Shown in pieces: positions 23,235 through 31,436 of a stretch of 64,000 nt of DNA. The notes under the pieces are model-generated. The model had not been told where the DNA came from. It did no database searches and was given only the letters and a program-made list of their open reading frames with translations. The translations under genes were made by a program, and so were the position numbers. Every line of letters starts with the position of its first letter. The first letter of the stretch is position 1. The stretch is from JAUXEH01 sp965533275. GTDB taxonomy: Bacteria > Acidobacteriota > Aminicenantia > Aminicenantales > Aminicenantaceae. Where the stretch lies: assembly GCA_965533275.1 (NCBI GenBank), contig CBESWG010000003.1:62001-126000 (forward strand). Reading direction: 5' to 3'.

Positions 23235-25910
23235 ATGGCAAAACACGAACCGCATAAGATCAAATCCATACGAAACCTGACATACTTTTCCCTATCGGAC
23301 CGGTTGAAATACCTGAGAAATGTCGACTTCAATGTGGGTCTCCTGCCCTCGTCCCTGGTCACCTTCGACATGGTGTCCCAGGGCAGCTCGGCCATGAGCC
23401 AGGAGCAGGTGGGAGCCCTGTTCCTAGGGGATGAGGCCTATGCGGGGGCCCGCAACTTCGTGACACTGAGCCAGCGAATACAGGATGTGTTCGGGCTGGA
23501 GTTTATCTGTCCGCTCCACAACCTGTACGGGGGGCTGAAGCTTCTGAGCTCGATCAAGGTCGCGCCGGGTGTATTCGTCGGTGGAAATTCCCCCGCACCC
23601 CGGGGTGTCGTCGAGTATTTCGGAGGCACATACCAGCAGTTCTCCCAGGATGAAGCCGGGGAGTGCCCGGGAAAACTCGATCTCGAAGAAACCAGGAATT
23701 TCCTGGCTGAGAATTCGGGACATGTCGCCTTTCTCTATGTTGACCTCTACAGCGGGGGATGCCTGCCGATCACCTATGATGCTTTGGCCTCGCTCAGGGA
23801 AGCGGCCGACGCGGCAGACACCCTGCTCGTCATCGACACGTCCTGTATCGCCCAGTATGCCCGGCACCTGATCGGGTCCGAAGAAGCCTTTCAAGATGGA
23901 AGCGTGGCCGAAATAATCCGCAAGGTCTCATCCCTGGCCCACACTGTCGTGTGTGATGCCGGTCAGGACGCCATGAGTAATGTGGGTGGTTTCCTGGCCA
24001 CCAACGACGCCGGAGAGCACGAAAAACACCAGAACGAGGTCGTGGTCTTCGAAGGCCTTCACACCTACGGCGGGATGGCGGGCCGTACCATGGAGGTTGT
24101 ATCCGTGGGACTCCGCGAGATGACCGATGACCTGCAGGCGGATTGGATCGCACATCAGACCGGGCTCCTGGCCACGATACTGGAAAGCGCCGGGATCCCG
24201 TTCTTCACCGGGAGCAGCGGCGTGTATCTTCGGGCCGACAAGATCCTCCCGCAGGCCGGGGGGTACGGTGCATCCCTGTTGTCTGCCGCGCTGTATCTGG
24301 CCTCTGGGATCAGGGCCCACATCGAGGGTCCCTATCGAAAAAATGCCCTGCTTCCCGTGCTGATCCCCAGGCGGGCCCTGATGAACACACAGCTTAAAGA
24401 AATCGCTGAGGCCATCGTCGAAGTCGTCAAGCAGGCGGGAGACTTAACGCCACTAATCCCCCTTAATGAGCCTGACTATTTCTATGAGGGCCGCTACGAA
24501 TGGATCGCACCTCATCTGGAGGACTTCCCCTTTGTCAGCGAGCCCCATGTCATTCACAGCATCGAGCACGTGGGCATGAAAACACGCGAGGAGAGGCAGG
24601 ATGCCATGGCCGAGGCAGGCTACAACACGTTTCTTCTGATGTCCGAAGACGTATCCATCGACCTGCTGACAGATTCGGGGACTTCGGCCTTGAGTGTGGA
24701 GCAGTGGGGCAGGTACCTGGCGGCCCGGGAGACGCCGGCGGCTTCAGACGCCTACTACGACATCCTGGAATCGTCCTGGGAGACGTACGGCCACAAGCAT
24801 GTCATCATGACACACCAGGGCCGTGCCGCAGAACACATCATGTCCCAGCTGTTTATCGAAGAGGGGGATTATGTCCCTGGCAACATGTATTTCACGACCA
24901 CTAAACTGCACCAGGAGATGGCGGGCGGTGTTTTCGTAGACGTGATCGTGGATGAGGCGCATCGGACCGAATCGGATTATCCCTGGAAGGGGAACATCGA
25001 TCTCGACAAGCTGACTGCCCTTTTTGAAAAGGCCCAGGCCGAGGGCAAAAAAATCGCCTATGTCTCCTACGAGTTTGACGTGAACATGGCCGGCGGCCAG
25101 CCCGTCTCGATGGACAACATAAAAGAGGTCTATACCTTCTGTCATCCGCGCGACATCCCGGTCTTCTTCGATGCGACCCGCTGCGCCGAGAACGCACGTT
25201 TCATCCAGGTTCGCGATCCGAACTATGAGGATACACCTGTGGCAGACATCCTGCTCGAGATGTTCTCCTATGGCGACGGCGCCACGATCTCCAGCAAGAA
25301 GGACATGCTGACGAACCTTTCGGGATCGCTGGTATTCAAGGACAACGAGGATTGGTACCGCAGGGGCCTGCAGATGCTGCAGCTCTTCGAGGGCCCTTCC
25401 ACAAGCGGGGGGACCTCGGCCGGCGACATGGCCGCTCATGCGCAGGGCCTGCGGGAGATGGTGGACGACGCCTATATCAATTCGCGTATCGAGCAGACGG
25501 AGTACCTGGGGGCCCTGCTCACCAAGGCGGGAGTACCCATCGTGCTGCCTCCGGGGGGGCACGCCATATTCCTGGATGCCCGGGCTTTCCTGTCTCACCT
25601 CGATCAGGACCTTTTCCCCGCCCAGATGCTGGCATCCCAGATCTTCATAGAGACGGGTGTGCGGTCCATGGAACGGGGGAACGTCAGCAAGGGGCGCAAT
25701 CCCGAAACAGGCGGGAATTACCGCCCGGCTCTCGAGTTGGTCCGGCTGACCATCCCGCGGCGCGTGTACACCAAGGATCACATGAAGGCCGTGGCGGAGG
25801 GGATCATCGAGCTCTATAAGAAGCGTGAATCCATCAAGGGGCTCACCTTTACGTATGAGCCCCAGAAGCTCCGGTTCTTTCAGAGCCGCTTCGAACCGGT
25901 TTCCGATTGA
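23235..25910 (+). CDS. Double-length tyrosine phenol-lyase: degenerate N-half fused to catalytic C-half
   Basis: GGAGG precedes ATG 23235. The 891 residues are two homologous fold-type I PLP lyase halves (about 1-410 and 415-891); ordinary tyrosine phenol-lyase (TPL) or tryptophanase is about 455-475 residues. The C-half follows Citrobacter TPL closely. It keeps the phosphate loop H527-Q-G-R530, T554, N617, D646, R649, PLP lysine K689 (SSKKD), R814 (SMERG), R837 and F881-F882. T554 and R814 match TPL Thr124 and Arg381, which set phenol rather than indole specificity. The N-half has Q244 for the lysine, C204 for the arginine and N96-L-Y98 for the phosphate loop, but keeps GDEAY (Y69) and EGLHTYGG (Y278). 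The C-half has P501 and S724 at those two tyrosines. Predicted reaction: L-tyrosine to phenol, pyruvate and ammonia. Confidence 0.9.
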   Translation: MAKHEPHKIKSIRNLTYFSLSDRLKYLRNVDFNVGLLPSSLVTFDMVSQGSSAMSQEQVGALFLGDEAYAGARNFVTLSQRIQDVFGLEFICPLHNLYGGLKLLSSIKVAPGVFVGGNSPAPRGVVEYFGGTYQQFSQDEAGECPGKLDLEETRNFLAENSGHVAFLYVDLYSGGCLPITYDALASLREAADAADTLLVIDTSCIAQYARHLIGSEEAFQDGSVAEIIRKVSSLAHTVVCDAGQDAMSNVGGFLATNDAGEHEKHQNEVVVFEGLHTYGGMAGRTMEVVSVGLREMTDDLQADWIAHQTGLLATILESAGIPFFTGSSGVYLRADKILPQAGGYGASLLSAALYLASGIRAHIEGPYRKNALLPVLIPRRALMNTQLKEIAEAIVEVVKQAGDLTPLIPLNEPDYFYEGRYEWIAPHLEDFPFVSEPHVIHSIEHVGMKTREERQDAMAEAGYNTFLLMSEDVSIDLLTDSGTSALSVEQWGRYLAARETPAASDAYYDILESSWETYGHKHVIMTHQGRAAEHIMSQLFIEEGDYVPGNMYFTTTKLHQEMAGGVFVDVIVDEAHRTESDYPWKGNIDLDKLTALFEKAQAEGKKIAYVSYEFDVNMAGGQPVSMDNIKEVYTFCHPRDIPVFFDATRCAENARFIQVRDPNYEDTPVADILLEMFSYGDGATISSKKDMLTNLSGSLVFKDNEDWYRRGLQMLQLFEGPSTSGGTSAGDMAAHAQGLREMVDDAYINSRIEQTEYLGALLTKAGVPIVLPPGGHAIFLDARAFLSHLDQDLFPAQMLASQIFIETGVRSMERGNVSKGRNPETGGNYRPALELVRLTIPRRVYTKDHMKAVAEGIIELYKKRESIKGLTFTYEPQKLRFFQSRFEPVSD

Positions 25911-25940
25911 AGAGGTGAGTCAGCGTCGGTTCGGCCTTGC

Positions 25941-27368
25941 TCAATGGTCTCTGTCTGACAGCCGCCCGACCGGCCTGGCTTCCCTGGATAGCTGGAGGTC
26001 AAAACGCCTCATCTTCTCGATCAGGCGCTCGACGAGTTGTGGATGCTGGTTTGCGACGTTGTGGGATTCCCCGATATCGTCCCTCAGGTTGTAGAGGCTC
26101 ACCGGGAACGGCCCTCGCTTCGTGTGGTCCCAGCCACGGGACTTGGCGGTATGGAGCTTCCAGTCGCCCTCGCGGATCGCCTCCAGCGTGCCATCGCGCG
26201 AGTAGTAATAGAGTGCTTCGTAGGGTGAGGGGATCGCGTTGGGATTCCTCAGCAGCGCGGAGATGTCATATCCGTCTATAGCATACCTGTCGGGGAGAAG
26301 TCCCCCCGCCAGTGCTACCAGGGAGGGCAGCAGATCCATGACGGTCGTTACCGCCTGACAGATCTCTCCTTCGGGCAGGTGGCCGGGCCAGAGGGCCAGG
26401 CAGGGGACACGTGCGCCGCCCTCCCAGGTCTGGGCCTTCCTCCCGCGCAGCGGCCCAGCTGAGCCGGCCTTATCCCCCAGGACCGGCCCGTTGTCGGATG
26501 TGAAGACAACCAGGGTCTCGGTCTCCAGGTCATTCCGCCGCAGGGAGGCCAGTATCTCACCCAGGCTCCAATCGATCTCCTGGATCACGTCTCCATACAG
26601 ACCCCTCTCGCTCGTGCCCCGGAACCGTTCCGAAACATGCCAGGGCAGATGAGGCATGCTGTGTGCGAGATAGAGGAAAAATGGCCCGTCTCTGTGATCC
26701 TCGATAAACTTCACGGCTGCCTCTGTATAGCGCCGGGTGAGGTACCTCTGATCCGGCCCCTCTTCGATTAGGTCGCCGTTCTCATACAGAGGAAGGGGAG
26801 GGGATAAGAAAGGAGGATCGCGGTACTGGTGGCCGTCCATGTCATTGGAGTAGGGCACGCTGAAGACATAGTCGAAGCCCTGCTTCTCGGGCAGGAATTC
26901 CGGGTGGTGCCCCAGGTGCCATTTCCCGATGCAGGCTGTAGAGTAGCCCAGGTCATGAAGCAGCTCCGGAAGGATGGCCTCTGCGGGATTTAGCCCGTGT
27001 TCCGAGAAAGGGAACAGAACGGCCTCATGCAAACCGATGCGTTTGGGGTAGCAGCCTGTCATCATGGCCGCACGGGCGGGAGTGCAGACGGTGGCCGGTA
27101 CATAGAAATCCGTGAAGCGTATCCCTCGGGCCGCCATGGCATCGAGATTCGGTGTCTGGAAGCCCTGCGCCCCGTAAATCCCGATGTCTCCATACCCTTG
27201 GTCGTCGGTAAGGATGACGATGAAATTGGGCTTCGAAGGCTCAGGACTCTGCACACAGGCTGCAAAGAATAGGCTTAGGAGAATGGAGGCCGCGGCTGAG
27301 GAATTCCGGCTGCGCGATTTAAGGTTTTTTCTGTCAAGGATTTTAATCTTTCTAGTCACATCCCTCAT
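25941..27368 (-). CDS. Sulfatase 2, lipoprotein, Cys-type
   Basis: ATG 27368 is chosen for the GGGGAG six bases upstream; the frame extends farther. The 475-residue product has a type II signal peptide (LLSLFFAAC, Cys38). S1-family sulfatase motifs are metal ligands in ILTDDQGYGDIG (D55-D56), formylglycine motif C95-T-P-A-R99 (VCTPARAAMMTG), GKWHLGH and FTSDNGPVLGDK. TWEGGARVPCLALWPG and the C-terminal subdomain (REGDWKLHTAK) are arylsulfatase A-like. It probably desulfates a carbohydrate or aryl sulfate at the cell envelope. It depends on a maturase located elsewhere. Convergent with the lyase gene with 30 bases between. Confidence 0.92.
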   Translation of the reverse strand: MRDVTRKIKILDRKNLKSRSRNSSAAASILLSLFFAACVQSPEPSKPNFIVILTDDQGYGDIGIYGAQGFQTPNLDAMAARGIRFTDFYVPATVCTPARAAMMTGCYPKRIGLHEAVLFPFSEHGLNPAEAILPELLHDLGYSTACIGKWHLGHHPEFLPEKQGFDYVFSVPYSNDMDGHQYRDPPFLSPPLPLYENGDLIEEGPDQRYLTRRYTEAAVKFIEDHRDGPFFLYLAHSMPHLPWHVSERFRGTSERGLYGDVIQEIDWSLGEILASLRRNDLETETLVVFTSDNGPVLGDKAGSAGPLRGRKAQTWEGGARVPCLALWPGHLPEGEICQAVTTVMDLLPSLVALAGGLLPDRYAIDGYDISALLRNPNAIPSPYEALYYYSRDGTLEAIREGDWKLHTAKSRGWDHTKRGPFPVSLYNLRDDIGESHNVANQHPQLVERLIEKMRRFDLQLSREARPVGRLSDRDH

Positions 27369-27439
27369 GTCAGTCTCCCCTCGCGTTCTGTTTATATCAC
27401 AGATCACACTATGGGGAAAAATGCGGAAGCATTCACTGT

Positions 27440-27462
27440 GCAAATTTATTTGGAATATTTGC
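27440..27462. promoter_or_regulatory. Inverted repeat abutting the -35 box
   Basis: GCAAAT (27440-27445) and ATTTGC (27457-27462) form a dyad ending directly at the TTGACA of the next promoter. It may be an operator, possibly for the winged-helix protein encoded downstream. The repeats are short and this is tentative. Confidence 0.3.
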
Positions 27463-27491
27463 TTGACAGAAAGCTTCATGGGATATATATT
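27463..27491 (+). promoter_or_regulatory. Strong sigma70 promoter
   Basis: A consensus TTGACA (27463-27468) is followed 17 bases later by TATATT (27486-27491). It drives the membrane protein/winged-helix gene pair, leaving a leader of about 45 bases. Confidence 0.75.
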
Positions 27492-27541
27492 ATAAATGAA
27501 ATGAAGTTAAAAAGAAATGAAATAAAAATGGAGATTATGCC

Positions 27542-28312
27542 ATGCCAACAACAAAAAATCTGAGGCCTACCCAGAAGTGGATGATATTTTTTACGGCCGT
27601 CCTGCTGGTGATCGTGGCTGCGGCCCGCATATTTTATGGTGAGGTCGGATTCTACTGGGCCCTGGGGGCGACCCAAATCCTCATGGCCGCGATCCATTTC
27701 CTGGTCATGTTCCGGACACGGAATCCTGTGTACCTGATCACGGTTTCCTTCTATGGATTGCTGGCCTTGGTCTTCCTTCCCCCGCTTGCCGGCCATCCCT
27801 GGCGGATCGTCTTTGCTGTTGCGGGAGCGATCCTCATCATCCTTCATTTCATCGTGTTGATCTCCAAGCAGATCAACTGGAGGTACCGCGAGATCCTGGA
27901 ACTGGCCGCCCGGCCGGTGAAAGATGCTGCTGATGGATTCACCTCCCGCCCCTTCCCCTCGGGCAGCGCTGACTATGGGAAGGAGGATGCCAGTGGATTG
28001 GCCCGTTACCTGCTGAAGTACGTGATTGCCTATCCCATCTTCGAGGATGGCCGGGTTGTTCTGATAGTTCCCCGCTACATGTGGAGCTACCTCCTATTTT
28101 TCAAGCGGACCTATACCAAGGAGACCTATGTCGTCTTCCATGACACAGGCGAAGTCTCGGTGCGGATCGCCGAGCTCGATTACCGGGCCTACAGGGAAGA
28201 ACTGACCTTTGATGAACTCTGTGCCTCTCTGGGGGACCTGTTTAAACAGTTTATGATCGATTATCGGGAAGGCAATGCCAAGAAGATAATCAATCGTGTT
28301 AACTGTGCTTGA
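27542..28312 (+). CDS. Membrane protein with four TM helices and a cytosolic domain, function unknown
   Basis: The start has GGAG nine bases upstream. In the 256 residues, four hydrophobic segments lie at about 13-33 (WMIFFTAVLLVIVAAARIF), 37-55, 60-80 and 85-107 (VFAVAGAILIILHFIVLIS). They are followed by a soluble region of about 150 residues with aromatic-rich stretches (YVIAYPIFEDGRVVLIVPRY, YTKETYVVFHDTG). I do not recognise the family. The next gene begins 15 bases later and encodes a winged-helix protein, so the pair may be a membrane sensor with its DNA-binding partner. Distinctive codon choice is not apparent. Function is inferred from adjacency only. Confidence 0.75.
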   Translation: MPTTKNLRPTQKWMIFFTAVLLVIVAAARIFYGEVGFYWALGATQILMAAIHFLVMFRTRNPVYLITVSFYGLLALVFLPPLAGHPWRIVFAVAGAILIILHFIVLISKQINWRYREILELAARPVKDAADGFTSRPFPSGSADYGKEDASGLARYLLKYVIAYPIFEDGRVVLIVPRYMWSYLLFFKRTYTKETYVVFHDTGEVSVRIAELDYRAYREELTFDELCASLGDLFKQFMIDYREGNAKKIINRVNCA

Positions 28313-28326
28313 CCATGAGGAATGTT

Positions 28327-28950
28327 ATGAATATGGACAACAGCAGCGATTTTGCATCAGCCCAGCGTCTGGCCGCCCTGGTCGCCAAGGAGTATGCCCG
28401 AGATTTTTTCCGGCTGCTGGTGATGTACCGGGACATCTCGGCTTCGGAAGCTGCGGCGCGTCTAAAACTTCATGTCAAAACGGCCCAGGATTTCCTGGAA
28501 GGACTGGAAAATGCCGGGATTTTGGAGAAAAGAGAAGCGGCGGAGAAGAAGAGGCCCTACTTCCGGTTCTCGCTCAAAAAGCAGAAGGTCCACATCACAA
28601 TTAACCTGGATTCCCTCTACGACTCCAAGCTCGAGCCGGAACATCGGGAGTGGCGTATCCGGGAAAGAAAGGCGTCCGGTGCCCTCTTCAAGGAGGCAAG
28701 GGACAGCCGTATCTCTGCGGTCCATGTCTACGAGGGGGAGGGAAGGTCCCGCACCGAGAGGCGCCTCAGCCTAACGGAATGTCAGGGCCGCTTCCTCTTC
28801 CACCTGCCTTTCCCAACGGAAGATTTTTTGAGCGTCTCAGAGATCACTGCCAAGGCCGGAGTCTCACAGGGATTCCTCCCGGAGATCGTCGATCTTGTCG
28901 ACCTGCTCCGGAGCCACAAGGTGATCGAGGTCGAGAAAACAAAAGGCTGA
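28327..28950 (+). CDS. Winged-helix DNA-binding protein, ArsR-like N-terminus
   Basis: The start at ATG 28327 has GAGG six bases upstream; in-frame alternatives are ATG 28315 and TTG 28309. The 207 residues begin with a winged helix: RDFFRLLVMYRDISASEAAARLKLHVKTAQDFLEGLENAGILEKREAAEKKRPYFRFSL. The recognition helix is KTAQDFLEGLENAGIL and the wing EKKRPYFRF. A central segment (about 85-140) is unassigned, and a second short helical module (SVSEITAKAGVSQGFLPEIVDLVDLLRSHKVIEVEK) looks like another helix-turn-helix. It is transcribed with the preceding membrane protein. It is probably a regulator of its own operon or of envelope genes. Convergent with the hydrolase ending at 28968. Confidence 0.75.
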   Translation: MNMDNSSDFASAQRLAALVAKEYARDFFRLLVMYRDISASEAAARLKLHVKTAQDFLEGLENAGILEKREAAEKKRPYFRFSLKKQKVHITINLDSLYDSKLEPEHREWRIRERKASGALFKEARDSRISAVHVYEGEGRSRTERRLSLTECQGRFLFHLPFPTEDFLSVSEITAKAGVSQGFLPEIVDLVDLLRSHKVIEVEKTKG

Positions 28951-28967
28951 GCCGGTATTCCCCATAC

Positions 28968-30119
28968 TCAAGGGATATCTGTATCGGTGCGTGCGGCGAT
29001 CAGCCGCTCGAGGATCCCACGATACATGCGCATCTGCGTCTGGCGGTTGTAGGGTGGGACAGCCGTTTTGTGGGAGATGGCCATGTCCAGGGCGGGCAGC
29101 ACGGATATGAACTGGCCGTAGGCTCCGCTGGCCGTGTAGCCGCCTTCCCAGGGGCCGGCGGCATTGGGCCCGTCCCAAACCCACCACATATAACCGTAGC
29201 CGAAGTCGCCACTGCGATAGGGTTCGGGATTCATTTTCTCGATGGGGGTCTTGACCCGGCTGATCTTCTTGGTCCAATACTCGGGGACGACCTGCCTCCC
29301 GGCCCAATTTCCCTGCCGCAGCATCAGGTAGCCGATCCTGGCCATGTCCCGTGTGGACAGCCAGATGTGGTACGCCGGGTAGCGTGACTGCTTGAGGTTG
29401 CCCGACTTGCGTTGGGCCAGCCGATCGAAGTCCTGCATGTTCAGGGGAATGGCCAGGTCGCGCTCCAGGGCGTCGTAGATCGTCTGGTGGGTCAGCTTCT
29501 CGAAGATATAGCCGGCACAGTTGAAGTCCCAGTTGTTGTAGAGGAAGTATTTCCCAGGTTCTTGAGAGCCCCGGGGCGGAGCCGAGGCCGTGCTGTCGCC
29601 GCCGTTGGAGGCGGGATGGTAGATGCCGGAGCGGGCCGTGATCAGGTGATCGATGGTGGCCTTTATTTCCACCGGCAGAAGCCCATCGACGTCCGTGATG
29701 CCCAATTCCTCGAGGGTCCAATTGAGGCGGATGGTCCCGTCCTTCACGTATTTCCCATACAGGATAGAAAGGACGCTCTTGCGGACCGAGGCCAGGTAGC
29801 TCAGCTCTTCGAGGTCGCCGTATTCGTAGAGGACCCTGCCACCGACGGTGACCAAAAGTCCTGTTGTGTCCAGGGTTTTGACATACTCGGTCACCTTGTC
29901 CAGGCCTGCCTGGGAATATCCGACCGAGTCGGGATCCGCGATCCGCTGCCAGGTGTCGCCCGGATAAACGAAATCCGTTCCAGCTTCTGCTGTCTTCTCC
30001 TGTGCAGCCGGGGCTGCCACCAGGCCCATCAGGAGCCATAGGGCCGCACATGCGGCCAGTGTCTTGCCTGCAGCTCCATGGGAACGGTATCGGAATGTCT
30101 TGGTTGTGCGCGTTCTCAT
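28968..30119 (-). CDS. Serine hydrolase of the class C beta-lactamase-like family, exported
   Basis: The 383-residue protein has a signal peptide ending near AAPAAQ. The catalytic S111-V-R-K114 motif (LASVRKSVLS) gives nucleophile and general base, and YNNWDFN supplies the YxN tyrosine. GYGYMWWVWDGPN and ASGAYGQFISVLP carry the C-terminal strand where class C enzymes have KTG; here the stretch reads ASG. Such proteins are esterases, D-aminopeptidases or peptidoglycan peptidases more often than true beta-lactamases. Located in the periplasm. The SDR gene lies 18 bases upstream on the same strand, so the two probably form an operon. Confidence 0.88.
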   Translation of the reverse strand: MRTRTTKTFRYRSHGAAGKTLAACAALWLLMGLVAAPAAQEKTAEAGTDFVYPGDTWQRIADPDSVGYSQAGLDKVTEYVKTLDTTGLLVTVGGRVLYEYGDLEELSYLASVRKSVLSILYGKYVKDGTIRLNWTLEELGITDVDGLLPVEIKATIDHLITARSGIYHPASNGGDSTASAPPRGSQEPGKYFLYNNWDFNCAGYIFEKLTHQTIYDALERDLAIPLNMQDFDRLAQRKSGNLKQSRYPAYHIWLSTRDMARIGYLMLRQGNWAGRQVVPEYWTKKISRVKTPIEKMNPEPYRSGDFGYGYMWWVWDGPNAAGPWEGGYTASGAYGQFISVLPALDMAISHKTAVPPYNRQTQMRMYRGILERLIAARTDTDIP

Positions 30120-30137
30120 AGCAAACTCCTTTCCCCG

Positions 30138-30896
30138 TCAGGTACGCAGGTAGGACGCCCCGTTGACGTCCAGGATGCAGCCCGTCATAAACTCTGAGCC
30201 CTCGGAGGCAAGAAAGATGACCGCCCGTGCCACCTCTTCGGGTGTGGCCACGCGGTTCATGGGGCTCTGGCCGCGGATGCTGTCTCCTTCCGGGCCGGCC
30301 AGGCCTTCTGTGGACATCTCCGTCGCGACCCAGCCGGGTGCCACGGCATAGACGAAGATACCGTACGGTGCCAGCGCCTTGGCCAGGGACTGGCTCATGG
30401 CGTTCTGGCCTGCCTTGCTCGCCCCGTAGGCCGGCGCCTCCGGCTCTCCCCGGAAGGCCCCCCGGGAGGTCACGTTCACGATCCTTCCTCCCCCTTTCTC
30501 CATCATGTGCCGCCCCACACAGTAGGCCGCGTGCGCGGATCCCATCAGATTGATGTCGATGGTGCGCTGCCAGTTCTCGATCCATTCCTGAAAAGAGACA
30601 CTCTCCAAGGGATGCTCCTCGAATATGCCGGCGTTGTTCACCAGGATGTCGATGCGGCCCATCCCTTCGATCACGCGCTCGACCATGGCGGATACAGCCT
30701 CAGGATCGGCCACGTCGGCCCTGACCTTCATGTGGGGGCCGCCCTTCAGGCTTTTGAGGGTCTCATCTGCGGCCGCATCGTTCTGATTGTAGTGGACCGC
30801 CACTTTCCCCCCCCTGTCTGCCAGGGCCACTGCTACTGCCCTACCGATCCCTCTCGACGCCCCTGTCACCAGTGCGTTTTTGCCTGAAAAGTCCAT
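30138..30896 (-). CDS. Short-chain dehydrogenase/reductase (FabG-like)
   Basis: ATG 30896 is chosen for the GAGGTG just upstream. The 252 residues are a classical SDR: cofactor loop TGASRGIG (11-18), NNAG (87-90), catalytic S144, Y157 and K161 (YGASK), and the C-terminal GSEFMTGCILDVNG. Basic residues after the second strand (HYNQND region lacks the acidic NAD selector) favour NADP(H). It is a 3-oxoacyl reductase or a sugar/alcohol dehydrogenase; the substrate cannot be told. The gene is 18 bases upstream of the exported serine hydrolase. Its 5' region overlaps the start of a small plus-strand gene. Confidence 0.9.
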   Translation of the reverse strand: MDFSGKNALVTGASRGIGRAVAVALADRGGKVAVHYNQNDAAADETLKSLKGGPHMKVRADVADPEAVSAMVERVIEGMGRIDILVNNAGIFEEHPLESVSFQEWIENWQRTIDINLMGSAHAAYCVGRHMMEKGGGRIVNVTSRGAFRGEPEAPAYGASKAGQNAMSQSLAKALAPYGIFVYAVAPGWVATEMSTEGLAGPEGDSIRGQSPMNRVATPEEVARAVIFLASEGSEFMTGCILDVNGASYLRT

Positions 30897-30928
30897 CGTA
30901 TCACCTCGCACCAAATCTATCATATTTT

Positions 30929-31288
30929 ATGAGGTGTTGTGAATCTACGGATCACGTCTCGCTGCGATTTGATATTCCTGCGGCCCCTCCCGCAGACGAC
31001 CGAAAGACGATCCGTGAAGCGCTGGAATTCGCAGTGGACTTCGCCCAGGGAAGCCGGAAATGGTCGGACGGATGGCGGGGGATCCAGGCGTTCCAGGTCT
31101 GGATCCGCGTGGTCGAGATCGGCTATGCCCCGGCCTTTGGATTGGCCTTCAATGCCGCAGTCTGGGCGGAATGCCGGAAGTTTGCCGTGAAGTTCCTGCA
31201 AAAGGCCCGTTCTCGCCTCAATTCCCCGACACTTGATCCTCTCTGGGTGGAGGCCTTGGCCAACATCGCATCTGAACACGAAACTTGA
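30929..31288 (+). CDS. Small hypothetical protein
   Basis: A frame of 119 codons from ATG 30929 has normal local codon use with GC-rich third positions in its middle and a protein-like composition (tryptophan-rich SDGWRGIQAFQVWIRVVEIG, then helical AVWAECRKFAVKFLQKAR). It has no signal peptide, no recognisable family and no clear ribosome binding site. It is divergent from the SDR gene. It may be a real small gene or a decayed one; the opposite strand is also open but its translation looks like a shadow. Confidence 0.4.
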   Translation: MRCCESTDHVSLRFDIPAAPPADDRKTIREALEFAVDFAQGSRKWSDGWRGIQAFQVWIRVVEIGYAPAFGLAFNAAVWAECRKFAVKFLQKARSRLNSPTLDPLWVEALANIASEHET

Positions 31289-31361
31289 GACACTCCCCGT
31301 TCTGGCTCTGGATCTGGATGCGGCCTTTCCAGGCGCGTGATGAATCCTTGAGGCCTGGACA

Positions 31362-31397
31362 TTGACAATGCCGAATTTGACGTGATAGGTTTTATCA
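31362..31397 (+). promoter_or_regulatory. Promoter with overlapping dyad for the exported catabolic cluster
   Basis: TTGACA (31362-31367) and TAGGTT (31386-31391) are 18 bases apart. TGATA (31383-31387) and TATCA (31393-31397) form a dyad over the -10 region, a plausible repressor site. Confidence 0.4.
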
Positions 31398-31436
31398 GAG
31401 AGAAACGTATCATCACTATTCTTTGAGGAGAGATCC

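Noticed and set aside
28968..30119. Reading the serine hydrolase as an antibiotic-resistance beta-lactamase linked to the BlaI gene
   Set aside because: It lacks the KTG motif of true class C enzymes, lies 7 kb from the BlaI gene and has no ACGACA-N2-TGTCGT operator in front of it.
28864..30585. A long minus-strand frame overlapping the beta-lactamase-like and SDR genes
   Set aside because: It runs through two well-supported genes in another frame and has arginine/glycine-rich shadow composition.
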